64,000 nt of DNA from Flavilitoribacter nigricans DSM 23189 = NBRC 102662 (GTDB lineage Bacteria > Bacteroidota > Bacteroidia > Chitinophagales > Saprospiraceae): assembly GCF_002646595.1 (NCBI RefSeq), contig NZ_PDUD01000002.1:1-64000 (forward strand), in the 5' to 3' direction. Shown here in pieces: positions 51,486 through 61,700 of the stretch (the stretch's first letter is position 1; each line of letters opens with the position of its first letter). The notes beneath the pieces were generated by a model. The model saw only the letters and a list, made by a program, of their open reading frames with translations, ran no database searches and was not told the DNA's origin. A program made the position numbers and the translations under genes.

Positions 51486-54400
51486 ATGGTACGCGTGCTT
51501 GTAGTATGCCTATTGGTGACGTTAGGAACGAGCCTGTTGGCTCAGCGTTCCTTCCTGCCCGTAAAGGTAGGTCACAAGTGGACTTTTGTGGATTTTTCCC
51601 ATACGGTTAGACTGGACACCAGCCGGCAATTTGACTATCTGGGTGATGTCCAGCTTCCCTGGCTCGACAATGGCCGGCCTTCGGGATTTTATCTGGTTGA
51701 ATCTGACGAAAAGCTTGGTTTGGTCGACCAATCTTTTCAACTCGTCATTCCACCGGCCTGGGACGAGATTTATCCTGTTTCCACAGAGCTGTTCCTGGTT
51801 TTTGACAGTTTGTACGCCGTCGTTGATGCCCGTGGAACCGATCTGCTGGCCGGCTCCCGCTATGATGTAATTCGCACAGTGCCGGAAGTGGGAGACAGTT
51901 TATTCCTGGTGAAGCAAAGGGACAAATGGGGAGCACAGAAAAAAGGGGAACCTATTCCCGCTCTACCTACCATTTACAGTGAGCTGGAATACCTACCGGT
52001 GAGCGATGGCCTGTTCAAAGTCAAACCGAACGCAAAGGACAGCGCCTGGATCGTAGTGGATTGGACCCAACGCGCATTGCCGGCCCTGGAACGCCCTCAA
52101 AAAGTGATACTTCCGGCCGGCAGTAACTACCTTATTACTCGCGAGGATATCGGAACCAACTGGATCATCCGCGATCTCGCGGGTGCTCCGCAGATGACTC
52201 TAAGATCGGGAGCGCGTATCAAGTCGCTGCACAACAATACACTCTTCGCTTACCGGGAGGAAGCTAACGGACCTTTTACCGTTTTGGTACTAGGAGAGCA
52301 AATCGAAACGCTGGACATGAAATTTGACACGGTAATGGCCGTGGACCGGGATATGGCCCTATACCGGACCGGCCGTCAGTCCGGCCTTATTTTTCCCAAC
52401 GGAGATCAAATCGTTTTGGAACAGCTTAATAGTTTGGAATTTATAGATACCAACCAGGATCTGTTCCGGATCATCAGTTCAGCACCGGGCCGGCAGGCTA
52501 CCGGGAAATGGGGGCTTTTTTCGAAATCGGCCCGGTCGATCCTCCTTCCCTGCCAGTATGACTCTATTGGTGTCTTTCAAGGCAACCTGGCCCGCTGTTA
52601 TCTCGACGGCAAAGTAGGCCTCCTTAATAGTTCCCCCGCCGAAGTGATCCCTCCCCGCTTTGAAAGTATCCCGGATATCGGAGCGGGCATCCAAAAGGTA
52701 CAGTGTTATTGGTCCGATAGCACCATGGTCTACTACCTGTCCGAATCCGGCGCTCTGGACGGGGAGCCCTATGTCGATAGGGCGGTATTCGTCAGCGGCC
52801 GGGGAATGTATTATGGATTAAATTTTAATTACCAGGATGATACGACCCAGAGGTTTATCCCACCGGCCAACCGTATAGATAACCGACCCTATTTGACCGA
52901 TGTCAATAACAATGAAGAACCGGACACCATCTGGGAAAACCAGGACAAGTACCTGATCGTATCGGTGGACAATTATCAGGTCGTAGAGCGTATAACAGAA
53001 ACCCGGACCCGTCGGAGGTACGTTCCTACGGAAAGAGAAAAGCGAAGAGCGGAAAGGAGGAAAAGCAATGGAAAAAGCAGTCGACTAAAAAGTAATTTTT
53101 TCACCCGCCTTTTTCCATTCCTACAACCCAAACGCAAAGGAACCCACCAAAAGGAAGTGAAAACTTCCGAACACTGGAAAATTACCTTTGAAGCACAGGG
53201 GCAAACGAGGAGGTGTACGGACGTAAATTGGGAACTGGTTTACCACACTGCCCGGGGCGAAAACCTCATTGCTAATGACTTCACTACTTTTGGTAGTAGC
53301 CGGAACCGGGGACAGCGGATCAGTATTTTCCTTCGGGATCAGCAGCGATTCCTGCCGGACCTGTCCATTCTGGGTATCCGCCTGCAGGATTTCCGGCAAG
53401 GCCTTCCTTATGCGGCCTTTATCGACCTGGAAGGACGAATGGGACTGATCGATAAAGCGGGCAATCAGGTACTGGATACCGGCGGGCAACCGCTGAGGTT
53501 TGCTTATATCGGTGTGCCCGGAGAAGGTAAAATACCGGCCGCTACGGCTGATTCCCCAATCGGGCTCGTGTATTCGCGGACATTACACAACCAAACGCGG
53601 GAAAGCTTCCACGTCAGCATCCAGAATAATAATTTCTCGACAAGACGTGGACAAACCACCTCCCAGCCTCCAAAATGGGGTTTCATCGATTCTGAAGGCA
53701 ATGAGCTCATCCCTTTTGCCTACGACCGGGTCGGCCCGTTCGTGGACAGTTTCTCAATCGTGATGAAAGCAGGGAAACAGGGCGTCATCAATGCGGAGAA
53801 CGAAACCATCGTACCTTTTCTGTACGATTATATTCAGGACAAAAAAGAATACTGGCGAGTAAGCAATTATGTGGATCGGGGGCAATCCCTCTTCTACGAT
53901 TTCCGGGGGAGACAGCTGCCCGATAAGAAAAGTGCTCAGTTATCCACCCGCGGGGAGACGTTATTCCCCCGTCGGTCGACCACCGACCCGCCGCTTTACG
54001 GTTACGCCAATAGTTTGGGAAAAATGGTCATCCCTGCCCGTTATGAGACAGCCGGCTATTTTTCGGATGGTGTTGCTGCCGTCCGATTGGATAAAAAATG
54101 GTTCTTTATCGATCAGCGGGACAGCATTCGGTTTGCGGTAGATCCTTCCCTGCGGGGCATCCAGCGGGTTTTGGAGTTCCACGAAGGGCTCTGTGCCGTG
54201 CAGCGGATCACTGATCCAGGAAGCAGCAAAAGAGGGAACCGAAAAACCGGCTATCTGGATCCTAACGGCAGCCTGGTCATCGATACGAAATATCACCTAG
54301 CGGGCAATTTCCAGAACGGACACGCGATCGTGGCTATCCTGGATTTTGATCATTACGACGAGAGACTGATGAGCAGTGTTCCGGGCAGCTACGGCATAAT

Positions 54401-55280
54401 CAACCGTTCCGGCAACCAAATCATACCGGTCGACTACGAAGGAATTATCCCACTAAACGAAGCCGGCCTGAGCGTAGTGAAAAGCCGGGATTCCATTTTC
54501 AATCAGGGGGTAGTCGACCTAAGTGGCCAATTGATATCAAACGGATTCCATAAATCTGCCAAAGTATTTCCGGATGGCTTTGCCACTTTTGACGGTTTTG
54601 AATGGCGGATATTCGACCGACAAAGTCAGCCGATCGATTTTCCCTTCGAGCTCATTTCCGATATCAACTATTTTTCCGAAGGTCATCTCTTGGTGCAAGA
54701 TGGAGAAGAATCCTGGCATCACCTCTTTTTTGATGGCAAAGAAGTCAAAATCCTGCAGGGAGATTTCGATACTGCCCGTCCCTTCACTGGTGATTACACC
54801 CTCGTGAGCCGATCCGGTCTAAGTTTTCTCTATCGTAAAGACGAATTCCTGTTCAAGGCACCGAATGCAGGCAGGTTTACGGGTTGGTCCGGAGATCTGG
54901 CGACCGTCGATAATCATTATTACGTCAATCTGGAATTACAGAATTTATTTCAACGGGATTTCAATTCGGCTGGCGCCTTTAAAAACGGTGTGGCGAAAGT
55001 CAGCCTGAAAGGCCGCTCCGGCGTCATCAATCGCCGGGGCATGTTTGTGGTACCGCCCAAATTCACCAACATCACGATCGGAGACGACTACATTGAAGTA
55101 AGACCTCTTCCCCGGAAAATTGGTCTGATCAGCAGGGCCGGCAAGGTCCTGATCCCCGTTGAATACGATCAACTCGATCCCTTAAACGAAGATATTATTC
55201 GGGTAGAAAAAGGAGACCGCATCGGTTACTATCGCAAGGACGGCCAAGTGATCTGGAAACCAGAGGTGGTTTGGCGGTGA
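51486..55280 (+). CDS. exported WG-repeat protein
   Basis: A 1264-residue protein. The ATG at 51486 (MVRVLVVCLLVTLGTSLLAQ) gives a good signal peptide; a TTG at 51456 would overlap the upstream stop. WG (KWG) beta-hairpin repeats occur throughout, for example KWGLFSKSARSILLPCQYDS, KWGFIDSEGNELIPFAYDRV, LYGYANSLGKMVIPARYETA and GYLDPNGSLVIDTKYHLAGN. Near residues 505-555 there is a very basic stretch (TRTRRRYVPTEREKRRAERR) out of keeping with the rest. No T9SS tail is seen, so it is probably periplasmic or held by its lipoprotein partner. WG-repeat proteins are usually of unknown function, and some act in surface or protein-binding roles. Confidence 0.88.
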   Translation: MVRVLVVCLLVTLGTSLLAQRSFLPVKVGHKWTFVDFSHTVRLDTSRQFDYLGDVQLPWLDNGRPSGFYLVESDEKLGLVDQSFQLVIPPAWDEIYPVSTELFLVFDSLYAVVDARGTDLLAGSRYDVIRTVPEVGDSLFLVKQRDKWGAQKKGEPIPALPTIYSELEYLPVSDGLFKVKPNAKDSAWIVVDWTQRALPALERPQKVILPAGSNYLITREDIGTNWIIRDLAGAPQMTLRSGARIKSLHNNTLFAYREEANGPFTVLVLGEQIETLDMKFDTVMAVDRDMALYRTGRQSGLIFPNGDQIVLEQLNSLEFIDTNQDLFRIISSAPGRQATGKWGLFSKSARSILLPCQYDSIGVFQGNLARCYLDGKVGLLNSSPAEVIPPRFESIPDIGAGIQKVQCYWSDSTMVYYLSESGALDGEPYVDRAVFVSGRGMYYGLNFNYQDDTTQRFIPPANRIDNRPYLTDVNNNEEPDTIWENQDKYLIVSVDNYQVVERITETRTRRRYVPTEREKRRAERRKSNGKSSRLKSNFFTRLFPFLQPKRKGTHQKEVKTSEHWKITFEAQGQTRRCTDVNWELVYHTARGENLIANDFTTFGSSRNRGQRISIFLRDQQRFLPDLSILGIRLQDFRQGLPYAAFIDLEGRMGLIDKAGNQVLDTGGQPLRFAYIGVPGEGKIPAATADSPIGLVYSRTLHNQTRESFHVSIQNNNFSTRRGQTTSQPPKWGFIDSEGNELIPFAYDRVGPFVDSFSIVMKAGKQGVINAENETIVPFLYDYIQDKKEYWRVSNYVDRGQSLFYDFRGRQLPDKKSAQLSTRGETLFPRRSTTDPPLYGYANSLGKMVIPARYETAGYFSDGVAAVRLDKKWFFIDQRDSIRFAVDPSLRGIQRVLEFHEGLCAVQRITDPGSSKRGNRKTGYLDPNGSLVIDTKYHLAGNFQNGHAIVAILDFDHYDERLMSSVPGSYGIINRSGNQIIPVDYEGIIPLNEAGLSVVKSRDSIFNQGVVDLSGQLISNGFHKSAKVFPDGFATFDGFEWRIFDRQSQPIDFPFELISDINYFSEGHLLVQDGEESWHHLFFDGKEVKILQGDFDTARPFTGDYTLVSRSGLSFLYRKDEFLFKAPNAGRFTGWSGDLATVDNHYYVNLELQNLFQRDFNSAGAFKNGVAKVSLKGRSGVINRRGMFVVPPKFTNITIGDDYIEVRPLPRKIGLISRAGKVLIPVEYDQLDPLNEDIIRVEKGDRIGYYRKDGQVIWKPEVVWR

Positions 55281-55813
55281 TGCCGGAAAGACGTATTACT
55301 TTAGCTGGCAGTAGGTTTTATTCTTCAAAATTTTAAAAAGCGTTAAAGGCGTTCTTTGCTTAACAATAGCAATAAAAAGTCAACTTTTCGCTCTTTTCGC
55401 CCGATCGAAATTTATTAGTATATGAGTCATGCGACTCAGGGGTGAAAGTCCCGTAGGGACGAACTATAGGTAGCCCGTCCAATCATTTAGGAGGTTCGCG
55501 TGCTGTAGGCACGCAATGTGATTTTACATAGCATACCTACGGCATGCTAAGCCGGAAAATGATCATTTGGCTACCTATATTTTGTGTCTAAAGACACATT
55601 TTAAAAAGGAAATTGCATTTTGCGGCCCCTGCTCCTGGCCGGCAACAAGATTCGTTTGCGGCCCTTCATCTTCACTTCCTCCTCTAATTTTTATCATACG
55701 GCTTTAAAAGAAAGATTAACGTCCTGAAGGCGACCTGGGTACATTCTGGTTAGTTGTGACACATCTGGTAAATCGGCTAAAAACCAAACCTAAAAACCCA
55801 AATAACCACTATC
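55281..55813. other. gap with dispersed repeat copy B
   Basis: This 533-base stretch holds the repeat element described separately (55425-55598) and otherwise only AT-rich DNA. No reading frame looks protein-like. The promoter of the SDR gene is probably near 55680-55780, but no clear box stands out. Confidence 0.45.
55425..55598 (+). repeat. dispersed hairpin-rich repeat element, copy B
   Basis: A 174-base non-coding element homologous, in opposite orientation, to 4878-5046. It is a string of hairpins: GAGTC ATGC GACTC (55425-55438), GTCCC GTA GGGAC (55448-55460), GCGTGC TGTAG GCACGC (55498-55514) and TGTGTC TAAA GACACA (55583-55598). The arm from 55498 also pairs with GCATACCTACGGCATGC (from about 55531) as in copy A. 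Confidence 0.8.
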
Positions 55814-56944
55814 ATGACCCAGTCTCATTTTATCACCGGAGCGACCGGCTTTGTCGGCTCCTACGTACTGATCGAACTACTCAAACAAACCAACGACACC
55901 ATCTACTGTTTGGTAAGACCCAAAGAAGACCAGGCTCCCGAAGCGCGGATCTTCGGACTGCTGGACAAACTGATCCCGGCTTATCAAGAAAACCCGGCCC
56001 TGCTGGCCGCCGCCCGTCGTCGGGTACGGATCGTAGCCGGTGACCTCAGTGAAAGCGTGTTGGAGATTGCACCCCGGATCGAAAGTCCCATAAATTGCTT
56101 CTGGCACGTGGCCGCTTCCCTGAATTACGAGGAGCGCTTCGCCGACCAGATCTTCGAGACCAATGTGATGGGTACGCACTACGCCCTGCGCCTGGCCAAA
56201 AAATTGCAGACCCAGTATTTCAATCATTTCAGCACGGCCTATGTAGTTGGTAAGCAGCAGGGGATCATGCGGGAGGAAGTCGTTCGCCATACGGAAAGCA
56301 ACAACGCCTATGAGCGCAGTAAAGTGACTTCCGAACTGGAAGTGCTGTCCGCTACCGGGATGCAAACACGTATTTTCCGCCCCAGTATCGTTATCGGGCA
56401 CAGCCTTACGCACGAAGCGTTTAATTTCAGCGGTATGTACGGATTCCTCCGTCGGCTGGTTCAGTTCAGGGGTATGATGGAACGCATTCAGACCGGTTAT
56501 CTGGACCGCAACCCGATCCGGATGAAGATGGACCCGCAGGTGCCGCTCAATCTGGTACCGGTGGATCAGGTCGCACAGGAAGCCGTTCAGATCGGAACGA
56601 CGGCCGCCCCCCAGCGTATTTTCAATTTGACCAATAAAAAAGTGCTCACCGTCGGCGAGACCATCGGTATTATGTTCGACATTGCGGGCGTTTCCCAACC
56701 GGAGATCGTCCGGGATGCCGCGGATTTCAACTGGATCGACGAGAAATTCAACGAAAAGATGGAATTCTACAATTCCTATCTGGTTGGCCGGAAGGTATTC
56801 GACCGCCGGAATACGGATGCAGCTCTGCAACGCGCGTCGGATCATGATCAATACGCTATCACCCGGGATCGCCTGGTCTATAAAAGCTCATGGTACCTCA
56901 ATAAACTGCTCAGCAAGCGGGTGCGGATACCCGTATCGCGTTAG
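55814..56944 (+). CDS. SDR-family thioester-reductase-like oxidoreductase
   Basis: A 376-residue NAD(P)-binding protein of the extended SDR / 'male sterility' thioester reductase type (NAD_binding_4). The dinucleotide motif TGATGFVGSYVL is at about 9-20, AGDLSE and HVAASLNY follow, and the catalytic YxxxK is in NAYERSKVTSE, with HFSTAYVVG before it. Such enzymes reduce fatty acyl-thioesters to aldehydes or alcohols, or serve in natural-product release. Soluble, full length for the reductase alone, no carrier domain. The sulfotransferase gene follows 43 bases downstream, so they probably act in one pathway. Confidence 0.85.
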   Translation: MTQSHFITGATGFVGSYVLIELLKQTNDTIYCLVRPKEDQAPEARIFGLLDKLIPAYQENPALLAAARRRVRIVAGDLSESVLEIAPRIESPINCFWHVAASLNYEERFADQIFETNVMGTHYALRLAKKLQTQYFNHFSTAYVVGKQQGIMREEVVRHTESNNAYERSKVTSELEVLSATGMQTRIFRPSIVIGHSLTHEAFNFSGMYGFLRRLVQFRGMMERIQTGYLDRNPIRMKMDPQVPLNLVPVDQVAQEAVQIGTTAAPQRIFNLTNKKVLTVGETIGIMFDIAGVSQPEIVRDAADFNWIDEKFNEKMEFYNSYLVGRKVFDRRNTDAALQRASDHDQYAITRDRLVYKSSWYLNKLLSKRVRIPVSR

Positions 56945-56987
56945 GCAATTACTCCCTTATCAACCTTCAACCCAAATCAAAGACCCC

Positions 56988-58043
56988 ATGAATACCCAGG
57001 CCGCTTTCATCATCGGTACCGGACGCTGCGGTTCCACCCTACTTTCTAAAATGATCAATGCCTACGCCGGCATCACCAGTGTATCGGAGTTCTTTTCGAT
57101 GATCACCGACCTGGGTACGATGATCCCCGAAGCCTTCCCGGAAGGCCCGGTTTCCGGGGCAGCATTTTGGAATATCCTGAGTGGGATTTACCCCAAGCAA
57201 AACACCATGCTACGGCACGGGGTGGCCATGAAAGAAGTACTGTATACCGACCGGCCCGATGCGGCTTTCCGGGCCGCCACCGGCGTACCGGCCCTTTTGC
57301 AAACCACCCTGCCCCATCTGACGGAGGATCACGATGCCTTGTTCGAGGCCTTGGCACGGGAAGTAAGTTGTTGGCCGTCGGCAACGGTTGCCGTCCATTA
57401 CCAGCAATTCATGCAAACGCTCTGCCGGCAGTTCGGTGATGTACTCTGGGTGGAACGCTCCGGCGGTTCGCTGAGGATCGTGCATCGCCTGTACGAGGCC
57501 TTTCCCCGGGCCCGGTACGTTCATCTGGTACGGGACGGCCGGAACTGTGCCCTATCGATGGAAAAACACCTCGGTTTCCGGATGGCGATGCTGTCCTTTC
57601 AGATGATCGAGGTCTTGGGTGTCGATCCCTATCTTTCGGACGACCGGGAGTTTGTGGATGATCTGCCCGACGAACTGGTCGATTTCCTGCCCGAAAACTT
57701 CAATCCGGAGGCTTTTCGAAATTACAGCGACACCCAGGCTTCCCTCTTCGGTCATTACTGGAGTGGTGAACTGATCCAGGGACTGGAAACACTGCAAAAA
57801 ATGCCGGCGGAACAACTGCTAACCGTCTCCTACGAAGACCTGCTCGAATATCCCGAAAGAACCTTCCGAACCATAATCGAATTTCTGGCTCCCGACCGAG
57901 TGGACATGGATCAGATCCGGGAAGTCTGCCGCCTGGTGGGCCGCCCCCGCTCCGACTGGCAGGCTTTGCCGAAACGGGAACGGGAGTTGCTGGCGCGGTC
58001 CTGTGAGCCTGGTTTTATGGCGCTGGAAGCTAATGTCCATTAA
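56988..58043 (+). CDS. PAPS-dependent sulfotransferase family protein
   Basis: A 351-residue protein. The ATG at 56988 (MNTQAAFIIGTGR) is used because the frame is open far upstream but there overlaps the SDR gene. The 5'-phosphosulfate loop is FIIGTGRCGSTLLSKMI (7-23), and the 3'-phosphate motif is RYVHLVRDGRNCALSM. These are the hallmarks of sulfotransferases that move sulfate from PAPS to an alcohol, sugar or amine. The acceptor is unknown; given the upstream fatty-acyl-reductase-like enzyme, a lipid alcohol is a fair guess. No PAPS synthesis genes are in the window. Confidence 0.85.
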   Translation: MNTQAAFIIGTGRCGSTLLSKMINAYAGITSVSEFFSMITDLGTMIPEAFPEGPVSGAAFWNILSGIYPKQNTMLRHGVAMKEVLYTDRPDAAFRAATGVPALLQTTLPHLTEDHDALFEALAREVSCWPSATVAVHYQQFMQTLCRQFGDVLWVERSGGSLRIVHRLYEAFPRARYVHLVRDGRNCALSMEKHLGFRMAMLSFQMIEVLGVDPYLSDDREFVDDLPDELVDFLPENFNPEAFRNYSDTQASLFGHYWSGELIQGLETLQKMPAEQLLTVSYEDLLEYPERTFRTIIEFLAPDRVDMDQIREVCRLVGRPRSDWQALPKRERELLARSCEPGFMALEANVH

Positions 58044-58062
58044 TGATTCGATGTGAAGGGAA

Positions 58063-58266
58063 GATGGGGAGACGTGGTGACAAGGTGATGGGGTGACGGG
58101 GTGATGGGGTGACGGGGAGACAAGGTGACGGGGTGACGGGGTGACCGTTCTCCGAGTCTCCGGATCTCCTTGTCTCCAAGTCTCCGAATGGTCTCCCATT
58201 CTCCAGGTCTCCAAATCTCCTTGTCTCCTTGTCTCCCATTCTCCAGGTCTCCAAGGTCTCCAAGTC
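58063..58266. repeat. octanucleotide tandem repeat in two opposed halves
   Basis: About 200 bases of degenerate 8-base units. The left half (58063-58145) is built of GGTGACGG, GGTGATGG and GGAGACAA units; the right half (58146-58266) of TCTCCAAG, TCTCCTTG and TCTCCAGG units, roughly the complement of the GGAGACAA-type units. The halves could pair into a long imperfect hairpin. It lies right after the sulfotransferase stop. Open frames across it, on the minus strand, are artefacts of the repeat. Confidence 0.85.
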
Positions 58267-58779
58267 AAACCCACCCCCATAAAGCCTGAAAACCAGCCCC
58301 CTAGGGTATAATAATTCCACGAAAAAAAATTTCCGCAGCACGTAAAATTTATTTGATTAGCAATTTTTATTTTATATATATTTGTCTGGAAATTCAGTGC
58401 GGCCGTTTTAGTTTTTTGCGTCGCGTAGAAAGTAATATTGGACAATCCACCACTTGCGGCATTTGCCCGTAAAAAGCAGAGTATAGAGATGTAGAGCTTC
58501 CAAAAGAAATAGTTTAAGACGTTTTCAGATTTGTCCCAATTTTCCTTCCCCCATCTATATTCTTAACTCTTTACCCATTCCCAAGCTGGTAATCAAACAC
58601 CTATGGATCACTAGGTACGGTCGGTCAGTTTTACTGTAGCGGCTTTACACCAGTTTACCATTTCTTCTATTTAGGAACAACATGTACCGTTAACTCACCT
58701 CCTGCGAAATACCCTCGCAGCGGGAAGGGGAATCTTTTATCACTTCACAATATTCTATGGTTTTTAAATACAAATCTAA
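58267..58779 (+). other. promoter and leader of the HYR-domain T9SS gene
   Basis: This AT-rich gap contains a good promoter candidate at 58352-58384 and then a leader of about 390 bases without a convincing reading frame. No repeat other than short AT runs is seen. Confidence 0.45.
58352..58384 (+). promoter_or_regulatory. Bacteroidota-type promoter for the HYR-domain gene
   Basis: TTTG at 58352-58355 stands 21 bases before TATATTTG (58377-58384), close to the TTTG/TAnnTTTG consensus. Confidence 0.5.
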
Positions 58780-61700
58780 ATGAACCAAAAAAGTCCTGAA
58801 CTCAACACAACTACTTCTGGGTTGAAGGCAACTCCTCAGTCTTATTTTCTGCCAGTTCCGTCCGGATCGGCGAATTTGTTCCAAAAGCTTAAACCCTATT
58901 TTTTACTGATCCTGCTGGCCCACCTCCCCCTGGCCGCTATCTTTGGTCAGGCTGAGATCTTCACAGATGCCAGCGACTATCCTCCCGGTGAAACCGTATA
59001 CATTCTCGGCTACGGCTTTCTACCCGGCGAATCCGTTCGCCTGCGCGTCGTGCACGTAGGAGAAGGCAATACCGAAACCAGTACAGCGCACCAGCCCTGG
59101 TACGTAACGGCGGATACCGACGGCTGGATCAACGCCACCTGGCGCGTGCCGACCGATGAGGACGAGCTGGGTGCCACCCTGCTGCTGACGGCGGACGGGC
59201 AAACCTCCAACCGACACGCCGAAACCACCTTTACCGATGCCATTGTGGTTTTCCCGGACGGTATTTCCCTGCCCGGTTCATCCGTCACGACCTGCGGTAC
59301 CAATGTTCAACTGACGGCTACGATCGCTACCTGCCAGCGGGGATCCGGCGGTGCAACGGATTACGCACCGATCACCTATACCTGGTATTACAATACGACC
59401 AACAGCAACGCCATTACGGCATCTACAGTAGAAGTCTTGTCTCTAAACGGTACGGCGGCTAACACCAGCAGTACGATTAACATCAGTTCTACCGCTGGGA
59501 ATACGCGCTACTTTTTCTGCCAGGTGACGTTCGAAACGGTCAGTAGTGGCGCCAGCTGCGGTGGTAGCGGCCGTCCCGGATACCCGTACACCACCAATGC
59601 GTCAGCGATCACCATCAATACCCCGAGCCCGGTTGGTGTGAGTATTGCTTCCAGCGATGCCGATAATACCATCTGTGCAGGAACAGCAGTTACCTTCACG
59701 GCGAGCCCGACCAACGGCGGCACTACCCCGACCTACCAGTGGAAACTGAACGGCTCCAATGTCGGTAGTAACCAGAATACCTTTGTCACCAGCTCTCTGG
59801 CCGATGGAGACGAGGTAAAAGTGGTGCTTACGTCCAGTGATTTCTGTGCAACCGGTAACCCGGCCACTTCCAATGCGATCGTTACCGCCGTTACTTCGGC
59901 TCCGGCCACACCGGGCAGTATTTCCGGTCCGGCAACGGTTTGTCCGAATGAAACGGGCGTTGGTTATTCCATCCAGGCTGTACCCGGCGCCACCAGCTAC
60001 AACTGGACCCTGCCGGCCGGAGCGTCCATCACTTCCGGTGCCGGCACCAATTCGATCACCGTTAATTTCGGTGGCAGCGGTGGCCAGATCGGTGTCAGTG
60101 CGGCGAATGACTGCGGCGTGAGCAGCCCCCGGACAACTACGGTATCCATTGCAGCCACACTCGTCATTGCCGACTGTGCGGACGACCGGATGGCCGACGC
60201 CGATGCGGCCTGCGAAGCCGTTGTGCCTAATTTCCTGAACAACGTGACTACCAGTGGCGGCTGTGGCAGCGTGGCCCTGAGCCAATCGCCGGCGGCCGGC
60301 ACCATCGTGGCCAAGGGTACCCATGTGATCACCATTACGGCCACGGATGATGTAACCTCCGTTTCCTGTACCGCCAACTTTACGGTTAAAGACGTGACCG
60401 CTCCGGTGGTCAGCGCTTGTCCCGCCAATATCACGGTGTTCAGCAATAGCGGCGATCCGACCAGTTGTGCGCAAATTGCCACCTGGACGGTCCCTACCGC
60501 TACGGATGCCTGCGACGGTGCAGTAGCGTATAACAGCGCAAGCCACACCCCCGGCACCTCTTTCCCGCTGGGCACCACGGCGGTATCCTATACTTTTCAG
60601 GATGCAGCCGGTAATGGTTCGGCCTGCAACTTTAGTGTGACCGTGGTGGATAATACCTCACCGGTGAAACCCACGCTGGCCAAGGTCACCGCTTACTGCG
60701 AAGTAGAACTGACCGTACCCAGCACCACGGACAACTGTGCCGGTACGATCGACGGTACCACCGCAAATAGCTACTTTGATGAACCCGGCCTGTATACCGT
60801 TAGCTGGAAATTCGATGATGGCAACGGAAATGTCAGCTACCAGGATCAGGCAGTGGAAGTGTACGCGGTAAGTGTGGATGCCAGTGCCAGCAGCACGCCG
60901 GTACCCTACAACAATGCAATAACCCTGAGTGCAAAGATCTCCCCGGCGGTTAGCGGTATCGAGATCGAGTTTTCGGTAGACGGCGTCTCCAAAGGCACCA
61001 GCTTTACGAACGGTACGGGTACGGCTAGCCTGAACATCGGCACCCTGGCGGTAGGCGTTTATCGCGTTACGGCCGCGGCCCTGCCCAATTGCGGTGAGTC
61101 CGCGGATGTGTACCTGCCGGTCTACGATCCGAACGGCGGCTTCCTCACCGGCGGTGGCTGGATCAGTTCGCCCCAGGGAGCACTGGTAGCCAGTCCGCTG
61201 ATCACGGGTAAAGCTAATTTTGGCTTCGTGGCCAAATATAAGAAGGGAAGCAGCCAGGTGGACGGCAATACCGAATTCCAGTTCTCCGCCGGAGGTTTCA
61301 ACTTCAAGAGCAATTTCCACGATGCCGGCACCCTGGTTATTTCCGGGCCAAAAGCCACTTATCGGGGTGTTGGTACGGTAAACGGCAGCGGTAACTACGG
61401 CTTTGTGGTCATCGCTATCGACGGTGCCCTCAACGGCAGCGGCGGCACGGACCAGTTCCGGATCAAAATCTGGGATAAAGACAATAACGACAGTGTAGTG
61501 TACGATAACCAAAACGGCGCCTTTGAAAACTCCGGTGCCGCCACGACGATCGGCGGCGGTTCCATCGTTATCCACGAGGCGAAAGGGAAGAGCGCCGGCA
61601 GCAAGGTAGAAGATCCGCAAATTGCCCTGGGTTACGGTGAACAGTCCCTGGATCTCAGTGTAAAGGTGACCCCCAACCCCACCTCTGCGATATTCCAGTT

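Noticed and set aside
56682-56987. 102-codon N-terminal extension of the sulfotransferase frame
   Set aside because: It overlaps the SDR gene coding region, and the phosphosulfate-binding loop starts only seven residues after the ATG at 56988, the normal position.
58030-58445. Minus-strand frames with WRMGDKETRR and SPSPHHPVTPSP-like sequences
   Set aside because: These are translations of the octanucleotide tandem repeat, not genes.
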